A stretch of DNA of 64,000 nt from Streptomyces subrutilus (GTDB lineage: Bacteria > Actinomycetota > Actinomycetes > Streptomycetales > Streptomycetaceae). Shown in pieces: positions 36,820 to 45,946 of this stretch. The position numbers and the translations under genes were made by a program. The DNA is taken from contig NZ_CP023701.1 in NCBI RefSeq assembly GCF_008704535.1, positions 3,598,501 to 3,662,500 of the forward strand, written 5' to 3'. Every line of letters starts with the position of its first letter. Within the stretch, counting starts at the first letter, position 1. The notes under the pieces are model-generated. The model made no database searches. It was not told the origin of the DNA and saw only the letters and a program-made list of their open reading frames with translations.

Positions 36820-38085
36820 TCAGCGGTGTGCGGGTGTGGGGCGGGGGGTGTTCGGGGTCGGGGTCGGTGGGTTCGTGAGTGTGAGGAGGGGGCCGGTCAT
36901 CAGGGTGGTGGCCAGGGCGATGACGGTCAGGATCGCGAGCAGCGGGCCGTCGATGATGCCCGCCTCGTGGCCGATCTGGAGGACGACCAGCTCGGTCAGT
37001 CCGCGGGTGTTCAGCAGCGCGCCCAGCGTGAACGACTCCCGCCAGGGCAGCCCCGCGTACCGGGCGGCCAGGCCGGCGCCGCCGATCTTTCCGACGACGG
37101 CCACGGCCAGCAGGGCCGGCAGGACCAGCGCCCCGCCCGAGGAGAGGTCCAGGGCCGACAGGTCCACTCCGAGCCCGAAGCCCAGGAAGAAGAAGGGCAG
37201 CAGGACGGTCTTGGACGTGGTGGCCAGCGGCTCGGCGGCGGCGACGGCGAAGGGGTTGCCGACCGGCCACACCAGGCCCACCAGGAACGCGCCGATGAGC
37301 TGGTGCACGCCGAGGGCGGCGGTCAGCGCCGCGGAGGCGGCGATCGCGACGACGAGCACGACCCGGAGGGTGGCCAGGTCGGTGGTCTCGCCCCGGCGCG
37401 CGAACCACCGGGCCGCCGCCCGGCGCACCGGCCCCAGGTAGACGGCCACGACGGCCGCCGCGATCAGCGCGCGCACGGCCGCGTCGCGATGGTCCGAGCC
37501 CTGGGCCAGTGCGAGGATCGCCGACAGCGCCAGCCAGCTGCCGCCGTCGCCCACGGCGGCGGCGAACAGGCTCAGCCGGCCGGGCCGGGTGCGGGAGAGG
37601 CCCAGGTCCTCCAGCATGCGGGCGAGCACCGGGAACGCCGTGATGCTGATCGCGCATCCGACGAACAGGACGAAGACGGACTCGGGCACACCCGCGGGCG
37701 TGTAGCGGTCCGCGAGCGGCAGGGCGGCCAGGGAGCCGCCGGCGAACGGGACGAACAGGGATGCCTGGCTGATCAGCAGGCCCTCCCGGGCGGTGCCCCG
37801 CACCCGCATCGAGCAGAGCTCCTGCCCGGCGAAGAACATGAACACCGCCAGGCCGATCTGCGCGAGCCCGGAGAACATGGGCAGCACGGCCTTCGGGAAC
37901 AGCCACGCCACCGCCCCGGGGGCGAGCGCGCCCAAGAGCGAGGGGCCGAGGGCGATGCCCGCGACCACCTCGCCCATCACCCGCGGCTGGCCCACCCGGA
38001 CGGCGAAGCCGCCCGCGACCCGGGACAGGGCGAGGACGAGGGCCGCACCGAGGAAGAAGTGGCCGACGGAGTCGAGAGGAAACAT
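36820..38085 (-). CDS. CPA2-type cation/proton antiporter
   Basis: The 421-aa protein is all membrane helices (about 12), with the Kef/Na+-H+ exchanger pattern: RVMGEVVAGIALGPSLLG, FMFFAGQEL, the discontinuous-helix region CAISITAFPVLARMLEDLGL, AAAVGDGGSWLALSAIL with the ion-binding Asp, and GALLNTRGLTELVVLQIG. There is no TrkA-N domain. It would exchange Na+ or K+ for H+. It might export a charged product of the adjacent cluster, but this is speculative. A Thr/Pro-rich tail ends the protein. Its leader region holds a 16-bp tandem repeat. Confidence 0.9.
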   Translation of the reverse strand: MFPLDSVGHFFLGAALVLALSRVAGGFAVRVGQPRVMGEVVAGIALGPSLLGALAPGAVAWLFPKAVLPMFSGLAQIGLAVFMFFAGQELCSMRVRGTAREGLLISQASLFVPFAGGSLAALPLADRYTPAGVPESVFVLFVGCAISITAFPVLARMLEDLGLSRTRPGRLSLFAAAVGDGGSWLALSAILALAQGSDHRDAAVRALIAAAVVAVYLGPVRRAAARWFARRGETTDLATLRVVLVVAIAASAALTAALGVHQLIGAFLVGLVWPVGNPFAVAAAEPLATTSKTVLLPFFFLGFGLGVDLSALDLSSGGALVLPALLAVAVVGKIGGAGLAARYAGLPWRESFTLGALLNTRGLTELVVLQIGHEAGIIDGPLLAILTVIALATTLMTGPLLTLTNPPTPTPNTPRPTPAHR

Positions 38086-38140
38086 GCGGTTCCGTTCTGC
38101 CGGACCCGGCAGGTCCGGCCCTTCGCGGCGCGGCGGTGCC

Positions 38141-38214
38141 GGGTGCGGTCAGTGGCGGGTGCGGTCAGTGGCGGGTGCGGTCAGTGGCGGGTGCGGTCAG
38201 TGGCGGGTGCGGTC
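38141..38214. repeat. 16-bp tandem repeat (GGGTGCGGTCAGTGGC)
   Basis: Four exact head-to-tail copies start at 38141, 38157, 38173 and 38189; degenerate GC-rich copies continue to about 38260, where one more copy merges into the stop codon of the next gene. Each unit holds TCA, the complement of that stop codon, so the repeat looks like a duplication of the gene's end. Confidence 0.9.
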
Positions 38215-38259
38215 GGGGCCGGGGCGGTCGGGGCCGGGGGTGGTCGGGGCCGGGTGCGG

Positions 38260-38445
38260 TCAGTGGCGGGGGCGGCGGCTGAGTGCGATGCCGGCGAACA
38301 GGAAGACCACGCCGAGGGTGCCGGCGATGACGGCCGCGGTGGTGTGGGCGGGCTGGTCGCCGGCGTGCAGGACGGCCGTCACGACGCCCATCACGCCGCT
38401 GATGTAGCAGAAGATCGTCAAGAAGATCTTGAGGCTCGGATTCAT
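38260..38445 (-). CDS. Small two-helix membrane protein
   Basis: The 61-aa product has two hydrophobic segments (IFLTIFCYISGVMGVVTAVL and AAVIAGTLGVVFLFAGIAL) and a basic end, SRRPRH. No family is recognised. ATG 38445 has no clear ribosome site; TTG 38460 is possible. It is the last gene of the minus-strand P450-methyltransferase group, 42 bp after the methyltransferase, or the next unit on that strand. Membership in the peptide cluster is unproven. Confidence 0.55.
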   Translation of the reverse strand: MNPSLKIFLTIFCYISGVMGVVTAVLHAGDQPAHTTAAVIAGTLGVVFLFAGIALSRRPRH

Positions 38446-38487
38446 GGGGGGTGGGTCCAATCGGATCGGGGGGTGGTGCGGGCCGGG

Positions 38488-39384
38488 TCAGTGGGGGGCG
38501 GTGCCCGTGGCCGTGAAGCCGAGCAGCATCACGTACGCGTCCGGGTCGGCGCGGAAGCGGTTCCAGCGGTCGGCGGCCAGCGCGAACTCGCCCAGGCTCA
38601 CCACGCCGGCGGCCACGAGCGGCTGGAGGCGGCCGGGGCCCAGGTGCGGGGCGAAGGCCTCGACGGGGTGGTCGTCGTTGGTGGTGGCGAACGGGCGCAG
38701 GGCCACGTCCTCGTAGCCCGCGCCGCGCAGCAGCCGGGTCAGGCGGCGGCCGACGGTCCGGTCGCCGCCCGCCGAGGTCTGGGCACGGGCCAGCTTGCCG
38801 TGGATGCCGGCCAGTTCGGGGTAGGCGGGCTCGGCCAGGCCCCAGCAGGAGGCGTCGACCTCGGTCACGGCGATCCGCCCGCCGGGCCGCAGCACGCGCA
38901 GCGCCTCGACGAGCACGGCCTGCGGGTCGGCCAGGTGCTGGAGTACGTAGCGCAGCAGCACGAAGCCGGCCGAGTCGTCGGGGAGCGGCAGGGCCGCGCC
39001 GTCGGCGACGAGGAGTTCGGCACCGCAGCCGTCGGCGTGGGCCAGCAGGTCGCCGTCGATGTCGACGGCGGTGTGGGCGAGGGCGGGCAGGGCGGCGCGC
39101 AGCCTGCGGGTGACCGCCCCGGAGCCGGCGCCGATCTCGACGAACGGGCCGGCGTGCGCGTCCAGGCCCGCCTCGCGCAGGATGCGCAGCTCGGCGCCGA
39201 ACGACAGCTCGGCCTGGGCCTCCAGCCGGGCCAGTTCGCCGGTGAGCCCGCCGGCCGTGGTGGCGGCGGGGTCGTACGAGCCGCCGACCGGGCGGGCGAC
39301 GGTGGCCGCCCGGTCGGCCGGATCCGCCGGGGCCGGGGCCGTCGTGACCGACGGGGCGGAGGAGGTCGGGGGGGACGTGGTCAT
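38488..39384 (-). CDS. SAM-dependent class I methyltransferase
   Basis: The 298-aa enzyme has a Rossmann methyltransferase core: VEIGAGSGAVTRRLRAALPA (motif I), TAVDIDGDLLAHAD, GFVLLRYVLQHLADPQAVLV (motif IV) and [20 protein letters not shown]. The acceptor atom, O, N or C, cannot be told. ATG 39384 overlaps the P450 stop by four bases (ATGA), so the pair is co-translated. In the cluster it may methylate the peptide's N-terminus, Tyr or a hydroxyl made by the P450; that is inference. Confidence 0.88.
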   Translation of the reverse strand: MTTSPPTSSAPSVTTAPAPADPADRAATVARPVGGSYDPAATTAGGLTGELARLEAQAELSFGAELRILREAGLDAHAGPFVEIGAGSGAVTRRLRAALPALAHTAVDIDGDLLAHADGCGAELLVADGAALPLPDDSAGFVLLRYVLQHLADPQAVLVEALRVLRPGGRIAVTEVDASCWGLAEPAYPELAGIHGKLARAQTSAGGDRTVGRRLTRLLRGAGYEDVALRPFATTNDDHPVEAFAPHLGPGRLQPLVAAGVVSLGEFALAADRWNRFRADPDAYVMLLGFTATGTAPH

Positions 39385-40724
39385 CGGGGCCTCGCAGTCA
39401 TCCGCATGCCGTGCTTGGGTCGCAGGGTCACCAGGGCCTCCGGCTCCACCGTGAAGCCCGGCTCCAGTTCGAGGCGGGTCGCGCGCATCAGGACGGCCAG
39501 CACCAGCGTGGCCTCGATCAGGGCCAGGTGCTGGCCGATGCAGACGCGCTCGCCCCCGCCGAAGGGCAGGTAGAGGTGGCTGGGCAGGTCGGCGTCCTCG
39601 AAGCGGTCGGGTACGTACGCGTCGGGCCGGTCCCAGTAGTCGGGGTGCCGGTGCAGCACCCACTGGCTGACGCACACCAGCGTCCCGGCGGGGATCTCGT
39701 AGCCGCCGACGGTGTCGGGGCCCTTGGCGCGCCGGGAGATCAGCCACACCGGCGGGTAGAGGCGCATGGCCTCCTCGATCGCGCGCCGGCAGCGCACCAG
39801 GTCGGGCAGGTCGGCCGCGGTGGGCGTGCGGTCCCCGAGGACCGCGTCGAGCTCCGCCCGGACCTTCTCGGCCTCCTCCGGGTGCCGGTCGAGCAGGTAC
39901 AGGGTCCACGTCAGGGCCTTGGCCGTGGTCTCGTGGCCCGCCATGACCAGGGTGAGCACCTGGTCGCGCAGCTCCTCGTCGTCCAGCTCGCCGATCATCG
40001 CGTCGAGCAGGGACGCGGAGCCGTGCGCGGGGGGCTGTCCGCCGGCCACCGCCCGCCTTGAGGCGATGACGGTGCGGGCGATCAACTGGAGGAACATGCG
40101 GGCCTGTACGTATCCCTTGCGGCGCAGCGCCGTGTCCGCGGGGTCCGGGTCGGGGGTCGGTACGTAGTGCCCCATGAACCGGTTGGCGGCGTCGACGGCG
40201 CGCCCGAAGCCGTCGCCGGCCGCGCCGAGGTCCACGCCGAGTACGGCGCGGGTGAGGATCGCCAGGGTCAGCGAGGTCAGGTGGTGTTCGACGGGGAGGG
40301 CGCTGCCGTCCCGCAGGGCCGGCTGCCAGCGCTCCAGGAGGGCTTCGGTCTCCTCGGTGATGATGCGGTCGAAGGTGGCGACCTCGGTGCGCCGGAAGGC
40401 GGGGGCGCACTGTTTGCGCTGGCGGGCCCAGTCGGCTCCGTTGCTGGTGAGCAGCCCGTTTCCGAGGAGGGGCCGCAGCATCGCGTCGTCGGGGGTGCCG
40501 GCCTTCGTGTAGTTGGCGGTGTTGTCCTTCAGTACGTGCCGGGCCAGCTCGGGCCGGTGCAGCATGACCACCCGCTCGCCGTCGCCGACATGGCTGGTGA
40601 TGTCGCCGTGACGACGGTTCATCCCGGTCACGAAGGCCAGTGGGTCGGCACGCATGAGTGCCATGTCCACAGGGGTGTCCGGCCCCGGTGGGACGGTGCC
40701 CGCCGGTGCGGTGGTGGCTGTCAC
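39381..40724 (-). CDS. Cytochrome P450 (E-class-like, AGHETT type)
   Basis: The 447-aa monooxygenase has the I-helix AGHETT (262-267), the ExxR helix EEAMRLYPP (E318, R321) and the heme loop FGGGERVCIG with Cys395. All catalytic residues are present. It resembles CYP102/CYP4-like bacterial enzymes rather than the usual short class I type, which hints at a fatty-acyl or hydrophobic substrate. GTG 40724 follows GGAGG. It is divergent from the precursor gene across a 391-bp control region and is coupled to the methyltransferase. Probable tailoring of the peptide is inferred from location. Confidence 0.93.
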   Translation of the reverse strand: MTATTAPAGTVPPGPDTPVDMALMRADPLAFVTGMNRRHGDITSHVGDGERVVMLHRPELARHVLKDNTANYTKAGTPDDAMLRPLLGNGLLTSNGADWARQRKQCAPAFRRTEVATFDRIITEETEALLERWQPALRDGSALPVEHHLTSLTLAILTRAVLGVDLGAAGDGFGRAVDAANRFMGHYVPTPDPDPADTALRRKGYVQARMFLQLIARTVIASRRAVAGGQPPAHGSASLLDAMIGELDDEELRDQVLTLVMAGHETTAKALTWTLYLLDRHPEEAEKVRAELDAVLGDRTPTAADLPDLVRCRRAIEEAMRLYPPVWLISRRAKGPDTVGGYEIPAGTLVCVSQWVLHRHPDYWDRPDAYVPDRFEDADLPSHLYLPFGGGERVCIGQHLALIEATLVLAVLMRATRLELEPGFTVEPEALVTLRPKHGMRMTARPR

Positions 40725-41115
40725 GTGAACCTCCGTGGATGGCTTGATCCGGTGTACGTACGCCCTCTACGCACACCGGTGCCGCGCTACGTACCGGCTG
40801 TCGGTAATTCCGTAATCGCGGCGGGAATTAACCCGGTTGTGCTCCCGGCAGGCGCCGTGCGGCACCCTGCGTGAGAACATGCCTACGCAGGCGGGGCAAC
40901 CGGGCCTGCGGGCGCGGGTGGTTCGGTCACAGTAACTCTCGGAAAGATAAGCCTCAATGCTTATTGAGGGCGGCCGGATACTCATCGGCAGGGGGTCTTC
41001 GGATTACGTTTCCTTGCGTCTTGGCCGGGTGGTCGCCGCCGTGTGAATCTTGCTTCGTCGCCGGCTGGGCGATCGCACCGAATCCGCAGCAATTCGCATG
41101 GAACGGAGAGTCCAC
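40725..41115. promoter_or_regulatory. Divergent control region between P450 and precursor genes
   Basis: This 391-bp region is rich in dyads and has no gene. TACGTA-type sites occur at 40755, 40768 (TACGCA) and 40788. At 40803-40833 the arms TAATTCC and GGAATTA are separated by 12 bp. At 40952-40969 CCTCAAT and ATTGAGG form a hairpin with loop GCTT. The AT-rich dyads contrast with the GC-rich surroundings and are candidate operators or an attenuator of the cluster. Confidence 0.55.
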
Positions 41116-41496
41116 ATGGCACTCGACCCGCAGCAGCGCGCTGAGTTCGTGAACTCCTACACCCGGGTTCTCATCAGCGCCTGGTCCGACGAGGCGTTCT
41201 CCGCCAAGCTCGCCTCCGAGCCGCGGACCGCGCTCGCCGAAGCCGGACTGGAGCTCCCGGCCGGCGCCGAGGTCGTCATCGTCACCCAGGCCCCCGAGGG
41301 CCACGAGCAGGGCAACCTGGACGTCCAGGTCGACCTGTGGGAGAAGGGCCTGGAGACCGGCCGCTACGAGTTCCACATCCCCGCGACCCCGACGGTCGAC
41401 GCCGTGGAGCTCAGCGAGGGCGACCTGTCCGACGTCGCCGCCGGCGTGCTCGACGCCTGCAACTACTGCTGCTGCCCCTGCTGCTGCTGCACCTGA
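41116..41496 (+). CDS. RiPP precursor: nitrile-hydratase-like leader with Cys-rich core
   Basis: The 126-aa precursor has a leader resembling the nitrile hydratase alpha subunit (NHLP family, TIGR03793 type): RVLISAWSDEAFSAKLASEP and AEAGLELPAGAEVVIVTQAP. A middle acidic part ends in ELSEGDLSDVAAG (residues 98-110), the probable cleavage site. The core would be VLDACNYCCCPCCCCT: eight Cys, one Tyr, one Asn, one Pro and a C-terminal Thr. CGGAGAG precedes ATG 41116 at five bases. Downstream genes for cyclodehydration, dehydrogenation and NHLM export fit a thiazole-rich product. The site has Ala-Gly rather than the common Gly-Gly; exact cleavage is not proven. Confidence 0.93.
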   Translation: MALDPQQRAEFVNSYTRVLISAWSDEAFSAKLASEPRTALAEAGLELPAGAEVVIVTQAPEGHEQGNLDVQVDLWEKGLETGRYEFHIPATPTVDAVELSEGDLSDVAAGVLDACNYCCCPCCCCT

Positions 41497-41510
41497 CAGG
41501 TGCGCGCACC
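41489..41510 (+). promoter_or_regulatory. Hairpin over the precursor stop codon
   Basis: GCACCT-GAC-AGGTGC is a perfect hairpin spanning the stop codon. It overlaps the palindrome GGTGCGCGCACC (41499-41510), so two alternative structures are possible before the ABC transporter gene. It could stabilise the short precursor mRNA or reduce read-through, giving more precursor than transporter. Confidence 0.6.
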
Positions 41511-41535
41511 CATTCCGACTTCGCTGGAGCGTCCC

Positions 41536-42479
<944 letters not shown>

Positions 42480-42483
<4 letters not shown>

Positions 42484-43376
42484 CCGCGACCGTGTCCGAA
42501 AGCAGTACCGAGACCCCGGACTTATCCGGTGACGGGGCGATGCACCCGGCCGAGTCCGCGCGCCCGGCCGCGCGCGGTGCGAGAGGGTACGCGCGGGCCT
42601 GCGCGGCGCGGTCGTCGGTGGAACTGAGAGCGTTCTTCCGCAACAAGCAGTCCCTGGTGTTCACCCTGTTCTTCCCGGTGATCCTGCTCGTCGTCTTCGG
42701 GTCGATCTTCGAGGGGAAGGTCGAGGGCACCGACACGGACTTCCGGCAGGTCTTCATGGCCGGGGTGATCGCGGCGGGCGTCATGAGCACCGCGTTCTCC
42801 GGTCTGGCCATCAACGTGGCCATCGAGCGGGACACCGGCACCATCCGCCGCCTGGCCCTGACCCCGATGCCCAAGTCGGCCTATTTCGTGGGCAAGATCG
42901 TCCGTGTGGTGGTCACCACCGTGCTGGAGACGATCCTGCTCATCGGCATCGCGGTGACGGCGTTCGGGCTGCCCCTGCCGCAGACCGCCGAGCGGTGGAG
43001 CACCCTCGTGTGGTGCCTGGCGCTGGGCACCGCGGCCTGCGCGCTGGCCGGCACCGCGTACAGCGCGCTGATCCCCAACAGCCGTTCCGCCGCGGCCGTG
43101 GTGACGCCCGTCTTCATGGTCATGCAGTTCATCTCGGGCGTGTTCTACCCGTTCGATCACCTGCCGGTCTGGATGCAGAACACCGCCGCCCTGTTTCCCG
43201 TGAAGTGGATGGCGCAGGGCTTCCGTTCCGTCTTCCTGCCCGACGGCTTCACCGTCGTGGAGCCCGCCGGTTCCTGGGAGCTGGGCCGCATCGCGCTGGT
43301 CCTGGCGCTGTGGGCGGTCGGCGGCCTGCTGGCGACCGGGTTGACGTTCGACTGGCGCGGCCCGCGGGTGCGCTGA
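42480..43376 (+). CDS. ABC-2 type permease; contains a TTA codon
   Basis: The 298-aa membrane protein has six helices in the ABC-2 (DrrB) layout (RNKQSLVFTLFFPVILLVVFG, FSGLAINVAIERDTGTIRRLALTP, and VMQFISGVFYPFDHLPVWMQ). Its N-terminal 40 residues are polar and cytoplasmic. Residue 15 is encoded by TTA (42522-42524), the rare codon read by bldA tRNA in Streptomyces; I saw no other in the cluster genes I read. ATG overlaps the ATPase stop. It forms the exporter with the preceding ATPase. Confidence 0.92.
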
Positions 43377-43458
43377 GCGGGCGGGGCCCTCCGGGAACGG
43401 GGACAGCGGCCGGGCGGGAGCCGGGCGAGAGAAGTGCCGTGATGAGGAGAACGCGTAC

Positions 43459-44706
43459 ATGACCAAGGCTGCCGGGCTGCCCGCCCACCTGGCCCATCCC
43501 TTCAGCCCCGCCGGGCGGATCGACCCGTACCCGGCGTACGCGTGGCTGCGGACCCACGATCCCGTGCACCGCGATCCGATGACCGGCATGTGGCTGGTCA
43601 CCGGGTACGCCGACTGCGCGGCCCTGCTCAAGGACCCGGCCTTCTCCGCGGCCTCGGGACAGCGCGAGCGGTCCCGGGACGACGACCTGCCGGTGTCCAT
43701 GCTGACCACGGACGGCCTCGACCACACCCGGCTGCGCGCCCCCGGCGCCCTGCTGCTGGGCCCGGCCGCCCTGGCGTCCGTGGCGGACGCGATCGCCGCC
43801 GACGCCGACGCCCTGCTCGACCGGGCCGTGGAGCGCGGCGTGCCCGTCGACGCCGTGGAGGAGCTGGGCGCGCCGCTGGCCACCGCCGTGCTGGCGCGGC
43901 TGTTCGGCCTGTCCGAAGACGGGCGGGCAACGCTGGCCGCACTGGCCCGTGCCGCGTCCGTCAACCTCGATCCGCTCGCCCCGCCGCAGATCGCCCGGGT
44001 GGGCCGCGCCGCCATGGGCGAGCTGACCCGGTTCCTCGACGCCCACACCGACCGGGCGGACCCGCACTGCCCGCTCGGCCGGCTCGCCGCCGACACCCGG
44101 CTGACCCGGCAGGAGATGCTCGGCGTCCTCGGCCTGGCCGTCGTAGGAGGCTGGCAGCCGCTGGCCGAGGCCGTCGGCAACGCCCTGTACTGGCTGCTGC
44201 CGCGCCCCGAGGTACGCGCCGCGCTGCGCGCCGGCGGCCGGGACGCGGCCGACACGGCCGTGGACGAGCTGCTGCGCCTCGAAGCGCCGATCCCCTTCAC
44301 CGCCCGCGTCACCGTCCACGACGCCGAGCTCCCCGGCGGCCGCGTCCCCGCCGGGCAGCGGGTCCTCGCGGTGCTCGCCGCCGCCAACCGGGACCCCGCC
44401 GTCTTCGCCGACCCCGACGGCCTGGTGTGGGACCGGCGGCCCAACCCGCACCTCGCCTTCGGCGGCGGCCCGCACTTCTGTCTCGCCGCCCGCCTGGTCA
44501 AGCAGTCCGGCGCGACGCTGCTCGGCAGGATCGTCCGCCGCTTCCCCGAGGCCGTCATCGCCGGCCCGGACCCGCGCTGGGCGCCGTCCCTGATCCCGCG
44601 CCGCCTCACCGCCCTCCCCGTCGACCTGGGCACGGACGTGCCGGACGCGGGCTCACGGGACGCGGGCGTGCCGGACGCGGCAGGGCTGCAGGACGCACAT
44701 GCCTGA
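43459..44706 (+). CDS. Cytochrome P450 lacking the usual I-helix acid-alcohol pair
   Basis: The 415-aa protein is a class I-type bacterial P450: heme loop FGGGPHFCLAARL (Cys341), ExxR at DELLRLEAPIPFTAR (E270, R273). In the I helix, where most P450s have AGxET or AGxDT, this one has VVGGWQPLAEAV (228-239), so both the acid and the Thr that handle protons for O2 activation are missing. Such P450s exist among those that act on carrier-bound or phenolic substrates, and others are inactive. The start is ATG 43459. The stop overlaps the FAD oxidase start by eight bases. Confidence 0.9.
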   Translation: MTKAAGLPAHLAHPFSPAGRIDPYPAYAWLRTHDPVHRDPMTGMWLVTGYADCAALLKDPAFSAASGQRERSRDDDLPVSMLTTDGLDHTRLRAPGALLLGPAALASVADAIAADADALLDRAVERGVPVDAVEELGAPLATAVLARLFGLSEDGRATLAALARAASVNLDPLAPPQIARVGRAAMGELTRFLDAHTDRADPHCPLGRLAADTRLTRQEMLGVLGLAVVGGWQPLAEAVGNALYWLLPRPEVRAALRAGGRDAADTAVDELLRLEAPIPFTARVTVHDAELPGGRVPAGQRVLAVLAAANRDPAVFADPDGLVWDRRPNPHLAFGGGPHFCLAARLVKQSGATLLGRIVRRFPEAVIAGPDPRWAPSLIPRRLTALPVDLGTDVPDAGSRDAGVPDAAGLQDAHA

Positions 44707-45946
44707 GGTGATCGTGATCGGAGCCGGGATCGCCGGGCTGGCCTGCGCCCAGCGCCTGGCACAGGCCGGCGTCGACGCCCTCGTCCTGGAGGCCCGGCCC
44801 CGGATCGGCGGCCGCGTCCGCACGTTCCGCCCGGCCGACGGCGGGCCCGCCCTCGAACTCGGCGCGCAGGTCGTGCACGGCGACCGGAACCCCGCCCACG
44901 CCGTCCTCGGCCCGCTGCCCGCCGCGCCCCGCCCGTCGGCGGCCTACGTCGTGACCGGGCGCGTCGCCCGCCCCATGGGCCTCCTCGTCCGCGGCGCGAA
45001 CCCGCCGTGGCTGCTGGAGGGCCGGCTCGCCGGCTACGACCCGGCCCCCGGCGGACCCGACGCCGGGCTCAGCGTCGGCGACTGGCTGGCGGCGAGCGGC
45101 GCCGCGCCCGCCGAGGCGGCCACGGCCCGCGAATGGCTGCGCCAGACCTGGGCCGCGGACCCCGACCGGCTCGACGCCGCCGGGGTGGCGGCCGCGGTGC
45201 GCCGGGACGGCGGCGGCCGCGGCGAGTTCACCGTGCCCGGCGGCCTGGACCTGCTGCCCCGCGCCCTCGCCGATGGGCTGGACGTGCGCACCGGCACTCC
45301 CGTCCGCCGGATCGCGGCCGACCCCGGAGGCGGCGTGCGCGTCGTCACCGGCGACGGCGAACTCACCGCGGACCGGGCGGTCCTCGCCGTACCGCCCGCC
45401 GTGGTCGCCGGCGGCCTGCTCGCCGTCGACGGGCTCGGCCCGGAGAAGACCGCCGCCGCGAAGACGCTCGTACCCGGCGACGGCTTCTGCGCCGTGCTGA
45501 CCCTGGCCGGCCCGGCCCCCGAAACGGCCGCCGTGTTCGACGCGGACGGGGTCGGCGGATTCGTCTCCTGCCGGCGGGGCCGCCCCGAGGTGCTGATCGT
45601 CGCCAAGTCCGCCGCGGCCGCGTGCGTCCGCGAGGCGGCCGGGTCCGCGGTCCACCTCGCCGGGCTGCTGGCCGTGGCCCTGCCGTGGACCAGGGGCGTG
45701 GCGGTCGTGGACGTCGAGACCGCCGACTGGGCCGCCGACCCGTACAGCGGCGGCGCGTTCTGCGCGCCGGGACCCGGCACGGACCGGGCGGCCCGGGCAT
45801 GGGCCCGTCCCCTGCACGGGCCGGGCGGGCGGCTGTTCTTCGCGGGAGAGGCCGCCGTGACCGGGCGGGCGCTGCCGTGGCTGCAGGGCGCGTACGCCGA
45901 CGGGCGACGCGCCGCACAGGAAGTTCTGGAGGCGGGAAAGCAGTGA
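44699..45946 (+). CDS. FAD-dependent amine-oxidase-like oxidoreductase
   Basis: The 415-aa protein begins with the FAD motif VIGAGIAGLACAQRLAQAG and has the second motif GGRVRTF; late FAD contacts are seen in GRLFFAGEAAVTGRALPWLQG and AYADGRRAAQEVL. This is the MAO/phytoene desaturase-like layout. The substrate could be an amine, the peptide or an alkyl group. It overlaps the P450 before it and the Rieske gene after it (TGA within GTGA), so the three are co-translated. No close match to a tailoring enzyme is recognised. Confidence 0.88.
   Translation: MPEVIVIGAGIAGLACAQRLAQAGVDALVLEARPRIGGRVRTFRPADGGPALELGAQVVHGDRNPAHAVLGPLPAAPRPSAAYVVTGRVARPMGLLVRGANPPWLLEGRLAGYDPAPGGPDAGLSVGDWLAASGAAPAEAATAREWLRQTWAADPDRLDAAGVAAAVRRDGGGRGEFTVPGGLDLLPRALADGLDVRTGTPVRRIAADPGGGVRVVTGDGELTADRAVLAVPPAVVAGGLLAVDGLGPEKTAAAKTLVPGDGFCAVLTLAGPAPETAAVFDADGVGGFVSCRRGRPEVLIVAKSAAAACVREAAGSAVHLAGLLAVALPWTRGVAVVDVETADWAADPYSGGAFCAPGPGTDRAARAWARPLHGPGGRLFFAGEAAVTGRALPWLQGAYADGRRAAQEVLEAGKQ

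Noticed and set aside
38488..40776. Single 762-aa open frame over P450 and methyltransferase
   Set aside because: It reads the P450 region in the wrong frame; real genes are the 447-aa P450 and the 298-aa methyltransferase joined by an ATGA overlap.
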